Source of the DNA: Psychroserpens sp. NJDZ02
GTDB taxonomy: Bacteria > Bacteroidota > Bacteroidia > Flavobacteriales > Flavobacteriaceae
Length of the DNA: 64,000 nt
Reading direction: 5' to 3'
NCBI RefSeq assembly: GCF_004843725.1
Contig: NZ_CP039451.1
Location: 1,858,501-1,922,500 of the forward strand
The translations under genes and the position numbers were made by a program. Below the pieces are notes generated by a model, which was not told where the DNA came from, ran no database searches, and saw nothing but the letters and a program-made list of their open reading frames with translations. Below, piece after piece: positions 1-7,119 of this stretch (position 1 is the stretch's first letter; each line of letters opens with the position of its first letter).

Positions 1-20
1 AGCAAATAAAAACCGAATAA

Positions 21-38
21 AAAATCTGCAAAGATTTT
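21..38. other. Weak hairpin (AAAATCT / AGATTTT)
   Basis: A 7-bp inverted repeat, AAAATCT at 21-27 and AGATTTT at 32-38, has a 4-base loop. Read on the minus strand it is followed by a T-rich run, so it could end the leftward transcript of the Fic operon. It is short and AT-only, so this is a weak call. Nothing else was recognised in 1-76. Confidence 0.3.
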
Positions 39-76
39 CGTAAGCAAGCTAAAACTAGCCATTAATTATATATGAT

Positions 77-531
77 GTGTGTGCCCAGCATGGGCATCTT
101 TTAATTTACCTAAAGGTAAATAATTAATCTAGAGGGTGCAAGTCCCTTATGCGCAGGAGTAACCCTTCGTCTACGCTCAGGACAGGCTTATTGAAGCATT
201 AGTAAGTCTCAAGGGTGAAAACCCTGAGGTTATCTGAAGGCTATTTGTGATTGATTAATGAGCAAATGCCTCAGAAGGTCTCACAAGTAAGGACGAACTG
301 AACGTAATGCTCTTCAAAATTCGCATAGGAGCACTAGTGGTAACCTATGCCTAAATTAGGAGATTGTGTCAAAGCTGTAAAACCCTATGATGTGATGATT
401 TACGAACCGCCGTATACGTTCCTGAGTTGTATTGCTAGTGGTAATTGGGACGATAGGACCAACGTAGTTACTTACGTACGTTGGTGTGAGAGGCGCACTC
501 CGACTATTTTAGTCTGAGCCGTCTACTTGAT
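77..531 (+). mobile_element. ORF-less group II intron (or remnant)
   Basis: The 5' end GTGTGTGCCCAGCATGGGC (from 77) fits the GUGYG start and first helix of bacterial group II introns. The 3' end has GAACCGCCGTATACG (404-418), ACGTTGGTGTGAGAGG (478-493), a domain VI-like hairpin (about 493-525) and CTACTTGAT, which together look like domains V and VI and the 3' splice site. At about 455 nt there is no reverse transcriptase or maturase frame, so it would need a protein in trans or is dead. Domain V looks expanded: the two expected strands (406-413 and 478-485) are about 64 nt apart. The intron ends 5 bp beyond the stop of the minus-strand fic gene. Family assignment is from recalled motifs, not from a covariance search. 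Confidence 0.75.
164..188. repeat. Interspersed-repeat-like fragment inside intron
   Basis: CCTTCGTCTACGCTCAGGAC followed by AGGCT resembles the short intergenic repeat CTTCGACTGCGCTCAG..., which from memory is frequent in flavobacterial genomes. A second copy-like element lies at 2657-2681 in the other orientation. Its position inside the intron's domain I region suggests the intron has picked up a small insertion. Confidence 0.4.
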
Positions 532-536
532 TGGTA

Positions 537-1133
537 TTAGTTTTTTGCAAATTCAATTAACTGTTTGAAATTACCATTATCTGCTTGTCTTAGAGCTTTT
601 ATATATTGATTTCTTGGTTGGTTAGCTTTAACCATATTTGATTGATGCCAAGTAAATACTTCGTTTCCAAATATTGATTCCATAATAATGTCAGCCATCA
701 TTCTAGAGTGTCTACCATTTCCATTTGGAAAGCAATGGATGGATACTATACGATGTTTAAATCTTATAGCTATTTCTTCAGGTGGAAAAGTTTTGTTTTC
801 TACCCAATACTTAGTGTCGTGTAATAAATTTTTTAATTCAATTCCAATTTGCGTCCACGGAATTCCAATGTTCTTTTCAGTCTTTCTAAAATCGCCTGCC
901 CATTTCCATACATCACCATACATTTTTTTGTGCAAGTCTCTTACAAGCTTCTCAGTTAAAATTTTTTCAAGTTTGAATTTTGTATGAATAGTCCATTCGA
1001 CTGCTTTTTCAATATTCAATTGCTCAAATTCATCTAGTTCTCCTTGAGAAGTAATAGACTTTATTTTAAGACCTTCCTTTTCTTCTTCGTCTAAAGGTGT
1101 TTGTCCTTCTTTATAATCGAATTCTAATCCCAT
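537..1133 (-). CDS. Fic family protein, mobile mystery protein B type
   Basis: This 198-residue protein carries the Fic core HCFPNGNGRHSR (HxFx[D/E/N]GNGRxxR), the motif of enzymes that transfer AMP or related groups to protein hydroxyls. The N-terminus (DYKEGQTPLDEEEKEGL) and the pairing with the upstream XRE-type gene match the 'mobile mystery protein B' family (recalled, not searched). The usually acidic metal-binding residue of the motif is Asn here. I find no [S/T]xxxE[G/N] inhibitory motif in this protein or its partner. The start overlaps the end of the partner gene by 10 bp, so the two are translationally coupled. Target and role are unknown; it could be toxin-like, or a regulator carried on mobile DNA. 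Confidence 0.85.
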   Translation of the reverse strand: MGLEFDYKEGQTPLDEEEKEGLKIKSITSQGELDEFEQLNIEKAVEWTIHTKFKLEKILTEKLVRDLHKKMYGDVWKWAGDFRKTEKNIGIPWTQIGIELKNLLHDTKYWVENKTFPPEEIAIRFKHRIVSIHCFPNGNGRHSRMMADIIMESIFGNEVFTWHQSNMVKANQPRNQYIKALRQADNGNFKQLIEFAKN

Positions 1134-1585
1134 AATGATTTTTTCATCTCTCGTTTTATTTCACCAGCAAGTTCCTTTATGGTTTTATTTATTTTTTCAT
1201 CTCGAATTCCTTGGTCCTCTAATTTCATATTTTGATTAGTTCTTAAAACTATTTTTCGTGCTAACCTTTCAGCCTTTATGTTTACTAAGTTTTCAATCGT
1301 CCCATCTTTCGGAATAAAACCATAGATAAATTTCATGTTCAAAGCATCACCAACATCTTTTAATTTATTGATGGTTATTTGCCCTGTAGCTTCACGTTCC
1401 TCGATTTTTTGTATAGCTCCTTTAGTTAAGTTAAGTTTGGTCCCTAACTGTTCCCTCGTCATATTAAGAGTCGTTCTAATAGTATTCACCCATCCCTTTT
1501 GTGGGACCAGGACCATTCCTGCATCTTTAAAATTTACCAATTTTTGATCTAGTTGTTCTATGAGTAGTTTTTTCTTGTTTCTCAT
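1124..1585 (-). CDS. Mobile mystery protein A (XRE-type DNA-binding protein)
   Basis: The protein has 153 residues from the ATG at 1585, chosen because MRNKKKLLIEQLDQKL is the expected N-terminus; an upstream in-frame ATG would add a Phe/Tyr-rich stretch lying over the operator boxes. Residues about 35-85 form a helix-turn-helix of the Cro/CI type (MTREQLGTKLNLTKGAIQKIEERE). The family is the usual partner of the Fic protein that follows. It most likely represses its own operon through the four repeated boxes upstream (1599-1708). Whether it also restrains the Fic enzyme is unknown. Confidence 0.8.
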   Translation of the reverse strand: MRNKKKLLIEQLDQKLVNFKDAGMVLVPQKGWVNTIRTTLNMTREQLGTKLNLTKGAIQKIEEREATGQITINKLKDVGDALNMKFIYGFIPKDGTIENLVNIKAERLARKIVLRTNQNMKLEDQGIRDEKINKTIKELAGEIKREMKKSLWD

Positions 1586-1598
1586 TTGATAACATTTT

Positions 1599-1708
1599 AT
1601 ACATATAAGTATGTAATTTAATTCAAAATTATACATATAAATATAAAAAAACAAATAAAAGAATACTTATATGTATTCTTATTATGTTTTAATTATACAA
1701 ATATGTAT
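1599..1708. promoter_or_regulatory. Four operator-like 14-bp boxes, 32-bp period
   Basis: ATACATATAAGTAT (1599-1612), ATACATATAAATAT (1631-1644), ATACTTATATGTAT (1663-1676, exact reverse complement of the first) and ATACAAATATGTAT (1695-1708) start exactly 32 bp apart. The spacing is close to three helical turns, so all boxes would face the same side of the DNA. They lie directly upstream of the XRE gene start at 1585 and are the obvious binding sites for it. Confidence 0.75.
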
Positions 1709-1965
1709 TAGTGACTTTGTGTGAAAGTTTCTGTTTTAAATTAATGCCAACTAATTATATGGAGACTAAAGCACTAATTATTCCTTAATTATTGCGTGGT
1801 ATGTGGAAGTTTTGTTCCTGATTTACTTAAGTGCTCTTATGTAAACTTACAATTATTAATGCGCATTTAAAATACGTATAACTAAGTGATTTTATTTGTT
1901 AGGTCTAAGTTGCACTAGTGTAATAATAAATTTTACGGGTTTCCGGGACATTTTAAAAACTAAGC
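1709..1965. other. Non-coding spacer, no feature recognised
   Basis: AT-rich spacer between the operator array and the nadD terminator. I see no open frame of useful length, no RNA gene and no repeat in it. Confidence 0.5.
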
Positions 1966-1996
1966 ATAAAAAAAACCACCGGATTAGATGGTTTTG
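1966..1996 (-). terminator. Terminator after nadD
   Basis: The stem AAAACCA (1972-1978) / TGGTTTT (1989-1995) is followed, on the minus strand, by a run of T. It closes the yicC-gmk-nadD transcript. Confidence 0.65.
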
Positions 1997-2066
1997 ATTA
2001 ATGTTGTTATTAGTTAAACGTAAAGAGTCTAAGGATTTTATAAAGTCAATGGTATTAGCAATTGCG

Positions 2067-2645
2067 CTATCTATAAAAATTCATTTCATCCAAATACGCC
2101 CAAACATGCTCTGGTAATAGTGGTTTTATGTTTTTGCCAGTTTTAATACTATTACGTATTAAGGTTGAAGATATTTCCATGATTGGTGCTTCAACGTGAT
2201 GTATTTTAGCATGGTTATCAAACTGGGTTTCTATTGTGCCTGCACTAATTCTTGGATAGACGTAAATATGATGATTGTCCAGAATAACTTGGTAGTTTTT
2301 CCATTTATGAAAGCTTTTCAGGTTGTCTTCCCCCATAATTAAAGAAAAATCCTTGTCAGGATACTTCTCGGTTAAATACGCTAAAGTATTAACGGTGTAA
2401 TTGGGTTGGGGTAAATTAAACTCGATATCGCTCTCTTTAAGCGTGTCGTAGTCTTTAGTGGCTAGATATACCATTTCTAAGCGTTGGTAGTTATCTAACA
2501 GCGAGCTTTTCTTTTTAAACGGGTTGTGTGGCGTTACCACAAACCAAATTTGATCCAAATCGCTATTTTCTACCATTTGGTTAGCAATTATTAAATGCCC
2601 AATGTGTATTGGGTTAAACGATCCAAAGTATAAGCCTATTTTCAT
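2067..2645 (-). CDS. nadD: Nicotinate-nucleotide adenylyltransferase
   Basis: The enzyme transfers AMP from ATP to nicotinate mononucleotide, making deamido-NAD in cytoplasmic NAD synthesis. The N-terminus GSFNPIHIGH is the nucleotidyltransferase (T/H)xGH motif, and ISSTLIR near residue 160 is the second ATP-binding signature. At 192 residues it is of normal length. It is the last gene of the minus-strand cluster yicC-gmk-nadD, separated from gmk by 97 bp that hold a repeat element, and ends before a hairpin terminator at 1966-1996. Confidence 0.97.
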   Translation of the reverse strand: MKIGLYFGSFNPIHIGHLIIANQMVENSDLDQIWFVVTPHNPFKKKSSLLDNYQRLEMVYLATKDYDTLKESDIEFNLPQPNYTVNTLAYLTEKYPDKDFSLIMGEDNLKSFHKWKNYQVILDNHHIYVYPRISAGTIETQFDNHAKIHHVEAPIMEISSTLIRNSIKTGKNIKPLLPEHVWAYLDEMNFYR

Positions 2646-2656
2646 TTTTTAGAAGT

Positions 2657-2681
2657 GTCATACTGAGCGCAGTCGAAGTGC
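2657..2681. repeat. Short interspersed intergenic repeat
   Basis: GTCATACTGAGCGCAGTCGA followed by AGTGC contains the small hairpin ACTG-AGCG-CAGT. This sequence, from memory, recurs many times between genes in flavobacterial chromosomes. It sits between gmk and nadD, and a related copy lies inside the group II intron at 164-188. Confidence 0.6.
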
Positions 2682-2742
2682 TTTTAGTGTTAGAGAGATG
2701 CGTTTTTACACCTCAGTAACCACCAAAATTGACAGTATGTTG

Positions 2743-3330
2743 TTATTTTTTTATAAAGTCGCTCACTAAATGTTCAGCCTCTTGTAATGCTTTGTCAAGA
2801 TTATCATTTTCTATAATAACATCAAATAAAGGCGCGGTTGCAAGCTCTGCACTGGCTTTACTTATACGCATGTTTATTTTGTCGTCAGTTTCTGTCTTGC
2901 GCTTTTTTAATCTTATTTTTAGCTCGTCAATACTTGGCGGCTTAACAAAAATAGCAATAGTTTCTTCTGGAAATTTTCTTTTAATACGTAAGCCTCCAGA
3001 GACATCAATATCAAAAATCACATTTTTTCCTAAAGCCCAAATGCGTTCGACTTCGGTTTTTAAAGTCCCGTAAAAATTATCTCTGTACACTTCTTCCCAC
3101 TCTAAAAAATCGTCGTGTTTGATGTGTTGTTTAAAATCTGAGGCAGATAAAAAGTAGTAGTCTTTGGCGTGTTCTTCTGTACCGCGTTTCTCTCTAGATG
3201 TAGCAGAGATAGAAAAGGCTAAATTTAGCTGATCTTGTTTTAGTAAATGTCTTACTATAGTTGTTTTTCCAGAGCCTGAAGGTGCTGAAAATACGATTAG
3301 TTTACCTTGTTTTTTAGTGTGTTCAGTCAA
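2743..3330 (-). CDS. gmk: Guanylate kinase
   Basis: Phosphorylates GMP to GDP with ATP. The P-loop SGSGKTT lies near residues 17-24, followed by the GMP-binding stretch (SATSREKRGTEEHAKDYYFL) and the lid region. At 195 residues it has the normal bacterial length. It starts 12 bp after yicC ends, as is usual for this cluster in Bacteroidota, so the two are very likely cotranscribed. Confidence 0.97.
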   Translation of the reverse strand: MTEHTKKQGKLIVFSAPSGSGKTTIVRHLLKQDQLNLAFSISATSREKRGTEEHAKDYYFLSASDFKQHIKHDDFLEWEEVYRDNFYGTLKTEVERIWALGKNVIFDIDVSGGLRIKRKFPEETIAIFVKPPSIDELKIRLKKRKTETDDKINMRISKASAELATAPLFDVIIENDNLDKALQEAEHLVSDFIKK

Positions 3331-3342
3331 AAGTCTAGTGTT

Positions 3343-4203
3343 TTAAAGGACGTTTAGTAATTGTTCCTTAATTTTTTCTAATTCGTCTTTCATTTGTACA
3401 ACCAATTGTTGCATTGGTGCATAATTACTTTTTGACCCAATAGTATTAATTTCTCGACCAATTTCTTGCGCGATAAATCCTAATTTTTTTCCGTTAGAAT
3501 CTGTACTGTTTATGCTTTCTATAAAGTAGTTTAAGTGATTGTCTAAACGTACTTTTTCTTCAGTAATATCAAATTTTTCGATATAGTACACCAGTTCTTG
3601 TTCAAAACGGTTTTCGTCGTACTTTTCTTTTAGTTCTTCAACCCCTTTTCTTAAACGCTCTTTCACGCCTTCAATACGATCAGGATCCATAGCGATAACT
3701 TGCTGTAATAGATCGGCTATGTTTTTAATACGATCGTTAAAATCTTGTTCTAGGACTTTACCTTCGTTTAATCTGTAGTCTTTTAAGCTGTTTAAAGCGA
3801 TATTTATTTCGGCTTCAATCTGTGCCCACTCTGTATTGTCAATTTCTTCTCTAATGGTATTTAAGGCGTCAGGAAAACGAACTGCCATTTTTAGTAATTC
3901 GATATCATTACCGGTATTGTACACCGCTTTAAGTTGTTGCATGTATTGCTTAACAACAGGCGCGTTTATTTGTGTTGAGGTATCATCTGCAGTAGTTTCT
4001 ACGTAGATAGAAAAGTCTACTTTACCACGTTCTAATTGCTTGGCCATTAGCTTACGTAAGTCTAGTTCTTTTTCTCTGTAAATTGAAGGCATACGTGCAT
4101 TCAAATCTAGGTTTTTACTGTTAAGCGATTTTAACTCTATAGTTATCTTCTTTGTTGGCAATTGTAATACAGATTTGCCATAACCTGTCATCGAATAAAT
4201 CAT
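3343..4203 (-). CDS. yicC: YicC/YloC family endoribonuclease
   Basis: 286 residues from the ATG at 4203, chosen because MIYSMTGYG is the family N-terminus; an upstream ATG at 4227 would add eight residues that overlap the promoter box. The C-terminus has the conserved GKKLGFIAQEIGREINTIGSKSN block typical of YicC/YloC proteins, which are described as endoribonucleases and linked to stress and nucleotide metabolism. First gene of the yicC-gmk-nadD operon. A -7 promoter box (TACCTTTG on the minus strand) lies at 4225-4232. Confidence 0.93.
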   Translation of the reverse strand: MIYSMTGYGKSVLQLPTKKITIELKSLNSKNLDLNARMPSIYREKELDLRKLMAKQLERGKVDFSIYVETTADDTSTQINAPVVKQYMQQLKAVYNTGNDIELLKMAVRFPDALNTIREEIDNTEWAQIEAEINIALNSLKDYRLNEGKVLEQDFNDRIKNIADLLQQVIAMDPDRIEGVKERLRKGVEELKEKYDENRFEQELVYYIEKFDITEEKVRLDNHLNYFIESINSTDSNGKKLGFIAQEIGREINTIGSKSNYAPMQQLVVQMKDELEKIKEQLLNVL

Positions 4204-4224
4204 ATACACACTAATTAATTGTGA

Positions 4225-4232
4225 CAAAGGTA
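4225..4232 (-). promoter_or_regulatory. -7 promoter box for yicC-gmk-nadD
   Basis: TACCTTTG on the minus strand fits the Bacteroidota -7 consensus TAnnTTTG, 21 bp before the yicC ATG at 4203. The fit supports the 4203 start over the one at 4227. Confidence 0.6.
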
Positions 4233-4291
4233 AGTAAAATGTTAACGGTTAAGAAATCGAAAATTTATTATGAGTCGCGTGCTAATTATTG

Positions 4292-4299
4292 TAATTTTG
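4292..4299 (+). promoter_or_regulatory. -7 promoter box for thioesterase gene
   Basis: TAATTTTG fits TAnnTTTG, 21 bp before the ATG at 4321. It makes the earlier TTG at 4312 the less likely start. Confidence 0.5.
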
Positions 4300-4320
4300 A
4301 AATAACAAAAGTTGAAAATT

Positions 4321-4800
4321 ATGTACACAAAAGATTTTGAAATTAGATGGAGTGATATTGATGCTAACAGACATTTAGCTAACTCGGCTTATATTAACTA
4401 CATGTCTCATACTAGGACTGCTTTTTTACAAGACCACGGGTTTTCTTTAATGGCCTTAAGTAAAGCTGGTATTGGTCCTGTTGTTTTCCATGAGCATGTA
4501 CATTATTTTAAGGAAGCGTTTTTAGGGCAGCCTATAACGGTTAGTTTAGAAGTGTCTGGTTTAAGTGAAGATGGGATGTTTTTTAAATTTGATCACAACT
4601 TTTATAATAGTAAAGGTCAGAATTTAGCGTTTTGCGAAATTGTAGGCGCATGGATTAATTTAGAAACTAGAAAGCTGACAGGCTTATCCGCAGACTTATT
4701 AGAAATGGCTAATAAATTCCCGAAAACGGAAGATTTTAAAGTGCTAACTAAAGAAGACATGCGTTTGCATGGACGTTTACCTAAGGATTTAAAACTTTAG
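4321..4800 (+). CDS. Acyl-CoA thioesterase (hotdog fold, 4HBT type)
   Basis: 159 residues from the ATG at 4321. RWSDIDANRHLANSAYINYM near the N-terminus is the 4-hydroxybenzoyl-CoA-thioesterase-like block with the acidic catalytic residue followed by H and NxxY. These hotdog-fold enzymes hydrolyse acyl-CoA thioesters in the cytoplasm; the substrate cannot be told from sequence. It is convergent with the DMT transporter gene and overlaps its end by 20 bp (4781-4800). Confidence 0.88.
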   Translation: MYTKDFEIRWSDIDANRHLANSAYINYMSHTRTAFLQDHGFSLMALSKAGIGPVVFHEHVHYFKEAFLGQPITVSLEVSGLSEDGMFFKFDHNFYNSKGQNLAFCEIVGAWINLETRKLTGLSADLLEMANKFPKTEDFKVLTKEDMRLHGRLPKDLKL

Positions 4801-5680
4801 GTTTTTTAGTAACCAAATACACACCAAAAAAGATTAGGGATGATGCTGTCACTTTTACAGCTGTTACAGCATCACTACCCGCTATTACAGCATAAATACC
4901 TGCTATTAATGGTTGTAGGTAAATAAATACGGTTACTGTGGAGGCTTTTAAGTGTCTTAAAGCTAAAGGGTTTAATAAATAAGTCCCAAAAGTAGCGCCA
5001 ACTATAACAAATAGTACCGAAAACCAGATGTATGGTGTAAATGACGAGAGGTTAATAGCTAGAATATCGTTAAATCCAAATGGTAGTACCATAAAGAAAC
5101 CTATTAAAAACAACCATCTTATAAATGTAAAGGGATGGTATCTGTAGGTTAGTTTTTTGATGATTATGATATAAATACTATAGGAAATAGCATTAAATAA
5201 AATCATAAGATTACCTAAAAACACATTGTCTCCTGGGCTTGCAGATTTACCATAAATGGTTAAAATTGCAGCGCCTGTAAAACCAAAAATCACGCCTACT
5301 ATTTTTAACCTTGTAATTTTTTCTTGTAAATAAAAAGAAGATAGTAATAATACAATAATGGGTGTAATAATCATTATTACCGATGCATGTATTGGTGTCG
5401 TTAGCTCCAGACCTTTAAAAAATAAAAGCATATTGGTGGCAACGCCAAAAAAGGCGGCGTAGATTAGGGTTAAAAAGTCTTTCTTCTCTATTTTTTCTCT
5501 AGGTCCAAAAAAACTAAACAACCAAAATAAGAGTGTTGCACCTCCAACACGTAAGACAATAAAACCAAAGGGTTTTATAAAACCGCCGACCATAACGTTT
5601 TTGGCAAAAGTATAGTTTAAGCCATATAGGATTTGGACGGTTAGGGCCGCCAGTAAGGCCCAATACCTAGCTTTCATCAA
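4781..5680 (-). CDS. DMT family (EamA) transporter
   Basis: 299 residues with about ten hydrophobic helices arranged as two EamA repeats, typical of drug/metabolite exporters of the inner membrane. PIHASVIMIITPIIVLLLSS is the end of the first repeat. The cargo is unknown. The start overlaps the stop of the ArsC-like gene by 14 bp, so the two are coupled. The 3' end overlaps the convergent thioesterase gene. Confidence 0.88.
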   Translation of the reverse strand: MMKARYWALLAALTVQILYGLNYTFAKNVMVGGFIKPFGFIVLRVGGATLLFWLFSFFGPREKIEKKDFLTLIYAAFFGVATNMLLFFKGLELTTPIHASVIMIITPIIVLLLSSFYLQEKITRLKIVGVIFGFTGAAILTIYGKSASPGDNVFLGNLMILFNAISYSIYIIIIKKLTYRYHPFTFIRWLFLIGFFMVLPFGFNDILAINLSSFTPYIWFSVLFVIVGATFGTYLLNPLALRHLKASTVTVFIYLQPLIAGIYAVIAGSDAVTAVKVTASSLIFFGVYLVTKKPKVLNP

Positions 5681-6023
5681 GTGCTAGTTTTGTGGCTTCC
5701 GTTGTTTTTTTAGAGTTTCCGATAAATATAGCGTCATTAATTACTATTACCGGTCTACTTAAAAAGGTATAATGTTCTAAAAGATATTGTTTGTAATCTT
5801 CTTCGGTTAAATTTTGATCTTTAAGTCCCTTCTCTTTATAAAGTTTGGCGCGCTTGCTAAATAACGCTTCGTAGCTACCAGATAATGCTTTTAGTTCTTC
5901 AACTTGTTCTAGCGTTAAAGGGTTTGTTTTGATGTCTTGAAGTTCAAAATCTGAAGGTAGATTTAACTCTTTTAAAATTCGTAAACAAGTACTGCAGGTT
6001 TTTAGGTAGTATACTTTTTTCAT
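5667..6023 (-). CDS. ArsC/Spx-family glutaredoxin-like protein
   Basis: 118 residues from the ATG at 6023 (MKKVYYLKTCSTC); an earlier ATG at 6044 is possible but less likely. Thioredoxin-like fold with a CxxC (CSTC) near residue 10, and RPVIVINDAIFIGN as the conserved cis-proline-like block before the C-terminus. The family covers arsenate reductases and Spx-like proteins; no ars genes are adjacent, so a reductase of unknown substrate is the safe call. Coupled with the DMT transporter. Confidence 0.85.
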   Translation of the reverse strand: MKKVYYLKTCSTCLRILKELNLPSDFELQDIKTNPLTLEQVEELKALSGSYEALFSKRAKLYKEKGLKDQNLTEEDYKQYLLEHYTFLSRPVIVINDAIFIGNSKKTTEATKLALDES

Positions 6024-6094
6024 AAGGGTAAACATTTTTGTCAAAGGTCGTTTTTTTTGGTAAAAAGATCTCTATTTTTAAATTAAAACTAGTT

Positions 6095-6571
6095 TTAGAA
6101 CGGCGGAGTTTCCGCGAAAGCGTTATGCAAAATCGGAAAATTACAGGAGCGTGCTATAAAACACATGGCGTTGGCGTCGTGATGTAATTGATTAGCCTTG
6201 TCTATCATATTTGTATGTTGGACGGTAACCTTAGGGTGTAATGTGACGCTTGTAAATTGGCCACTACCATTATTGTTTTCTTCCATTGTGCCTTCGGGTT
6301 GGTCTGTGTAACTTAGGACGATTACGTTATTGGTTGCGCAGAGGTGTAAATACCAAAGCATGTGGCAAGAAGCGATGGAGGATAATAATAATTCCTCTGG
6401 ATTATAGCGTGTGTGATCACCTAGAAATGCGGGGTCTGCGCTGGCTAAAATAGCTTGTGTTTTGTCTTTTACGGTTATACTATGGTTGCGATTATAGTTT
6501 TTGTAATGCGAAGTGCCTTGTCCTAGATTGCCGGTCCAATGTATTGTCGCTTGGTAATGGTGGGTTTTCAT
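6095..6571 (-). CDS. OsmC family peroxiredoxin-like protein
   Basis: 158 residues. NPEELLLSSIASCHMLWYLH and CFIARSCNFPI hold the two cysteines expected for OsmC/Ohr-like hydroperoxide reductases, plus the N-terminal glutamate block. Members detoxify organic hydroperoxides in the cytoplasm. An extra Cys (HLCA) follows the first motif. Stands alone, with about 70 bp to the ArsC-like gene on the same strand. Confidence 0.88.
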   Translation of the reverse strand: MKTHHYQATIHWTGNLGQGTSHYKNYNRNHSITVKDKTQAILASADPAFLGDHTRYNPEELLLSSIASCHMLWYLHLCATNNVIVLSYTDQPEGTMEENNNGSGQFTSVTLHPKVTVQHTNMIDKANQLHHDANAMCFIARSCNFPILHNAFAETPPF

Positions 6572-6663
6572 TTTTTTAAAAATTAAAGTCTAAAGTTAAA
6601 AATCCAATTGTAATTAGTTTAAGTTTTTTTTATTTAGTTACTTGTGGCAAAAATTGAAATACT

Positions 6664-7119
6664 ATGGACTTTACTTTTGATGTCACTATAAAAAACAGAC
6701 AATTATTAAACCATTTTCTGGAAAGCTTTACTTTAGAACAGTTAAATAAAGTGCCAACAGGTTATACTAATAATATTTTTTGGAATGTGGCGCACACTGT
6801 CGTAACGCAACAATTGTTGGTGTATAAATTATCTGGTTTGGACATGCTTATTAGTGACGCGTTAGTCGAAGCTTATAAAAAGGGAACAAAAACAGAAGGC
6901 GATGTGACGCAAGCTGAGGTTGATGAAGTAAAGGGTTTATTGTTTTCTACTATCGAAAAAACAAAGGAAGATTATAATAATAAAGTGTTTAAAACTTATA
7001 ATGAATACACTGTATCTACCAAAAGTACTTTAAGGACTGCGGAAGATGCTATTACATTTAACACCTTTCATGAAGGCATCCATTTAGGGTATATTTTAGC
7101 GCTTAAAAAAAATATCTAG
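6664..7119 (+). CDS. DinB superfamily protein
   Basis: 151 residues forming the four-helix bundle of the DinB/YfiT family (unrelated to DNA polymerase IV). Candidate metal-binding histidines are in NVAHTVV (near residue 43) and FHEGIHLGYI near the C-terminus. Such proteins are metal-dependent thiol-transferase-like or structural; function here is not known. Its stop overlaps the end of the convergent lipoprotein gene by 4 bp. Confidence 0.82.
   Translation: MDFTFDVTIKNRQLLNHFLESFTLEQLNKVPTGYTNNIFWNVAHTVVTQQLLVYKLSGLDMLISDALVEAYKKGTKTEGDVTQAEVDEVKGLLFSTIEKTKEDYNNKVFKTYNEYTVSTKSTLRTAEDAITFNTFHEGIHLGYILALKKNI

Noticed and set aside
77..531. Intact mobile group II intron with maturase
   Set aside because: No reverse transcriptase frame in 455 nt and domain V is irregular.
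688..987. 99-residue plus-strand frame opposite fic
   Set aside because: Overlaps the conserved Fic motif on the other strand; no independent support.
4312..4320. TTG at 4312 as start of the thioesterase gene
   Set aside because: ATG at 4321 is nearer the usual family N-terminus and well spaced from the -7 box.
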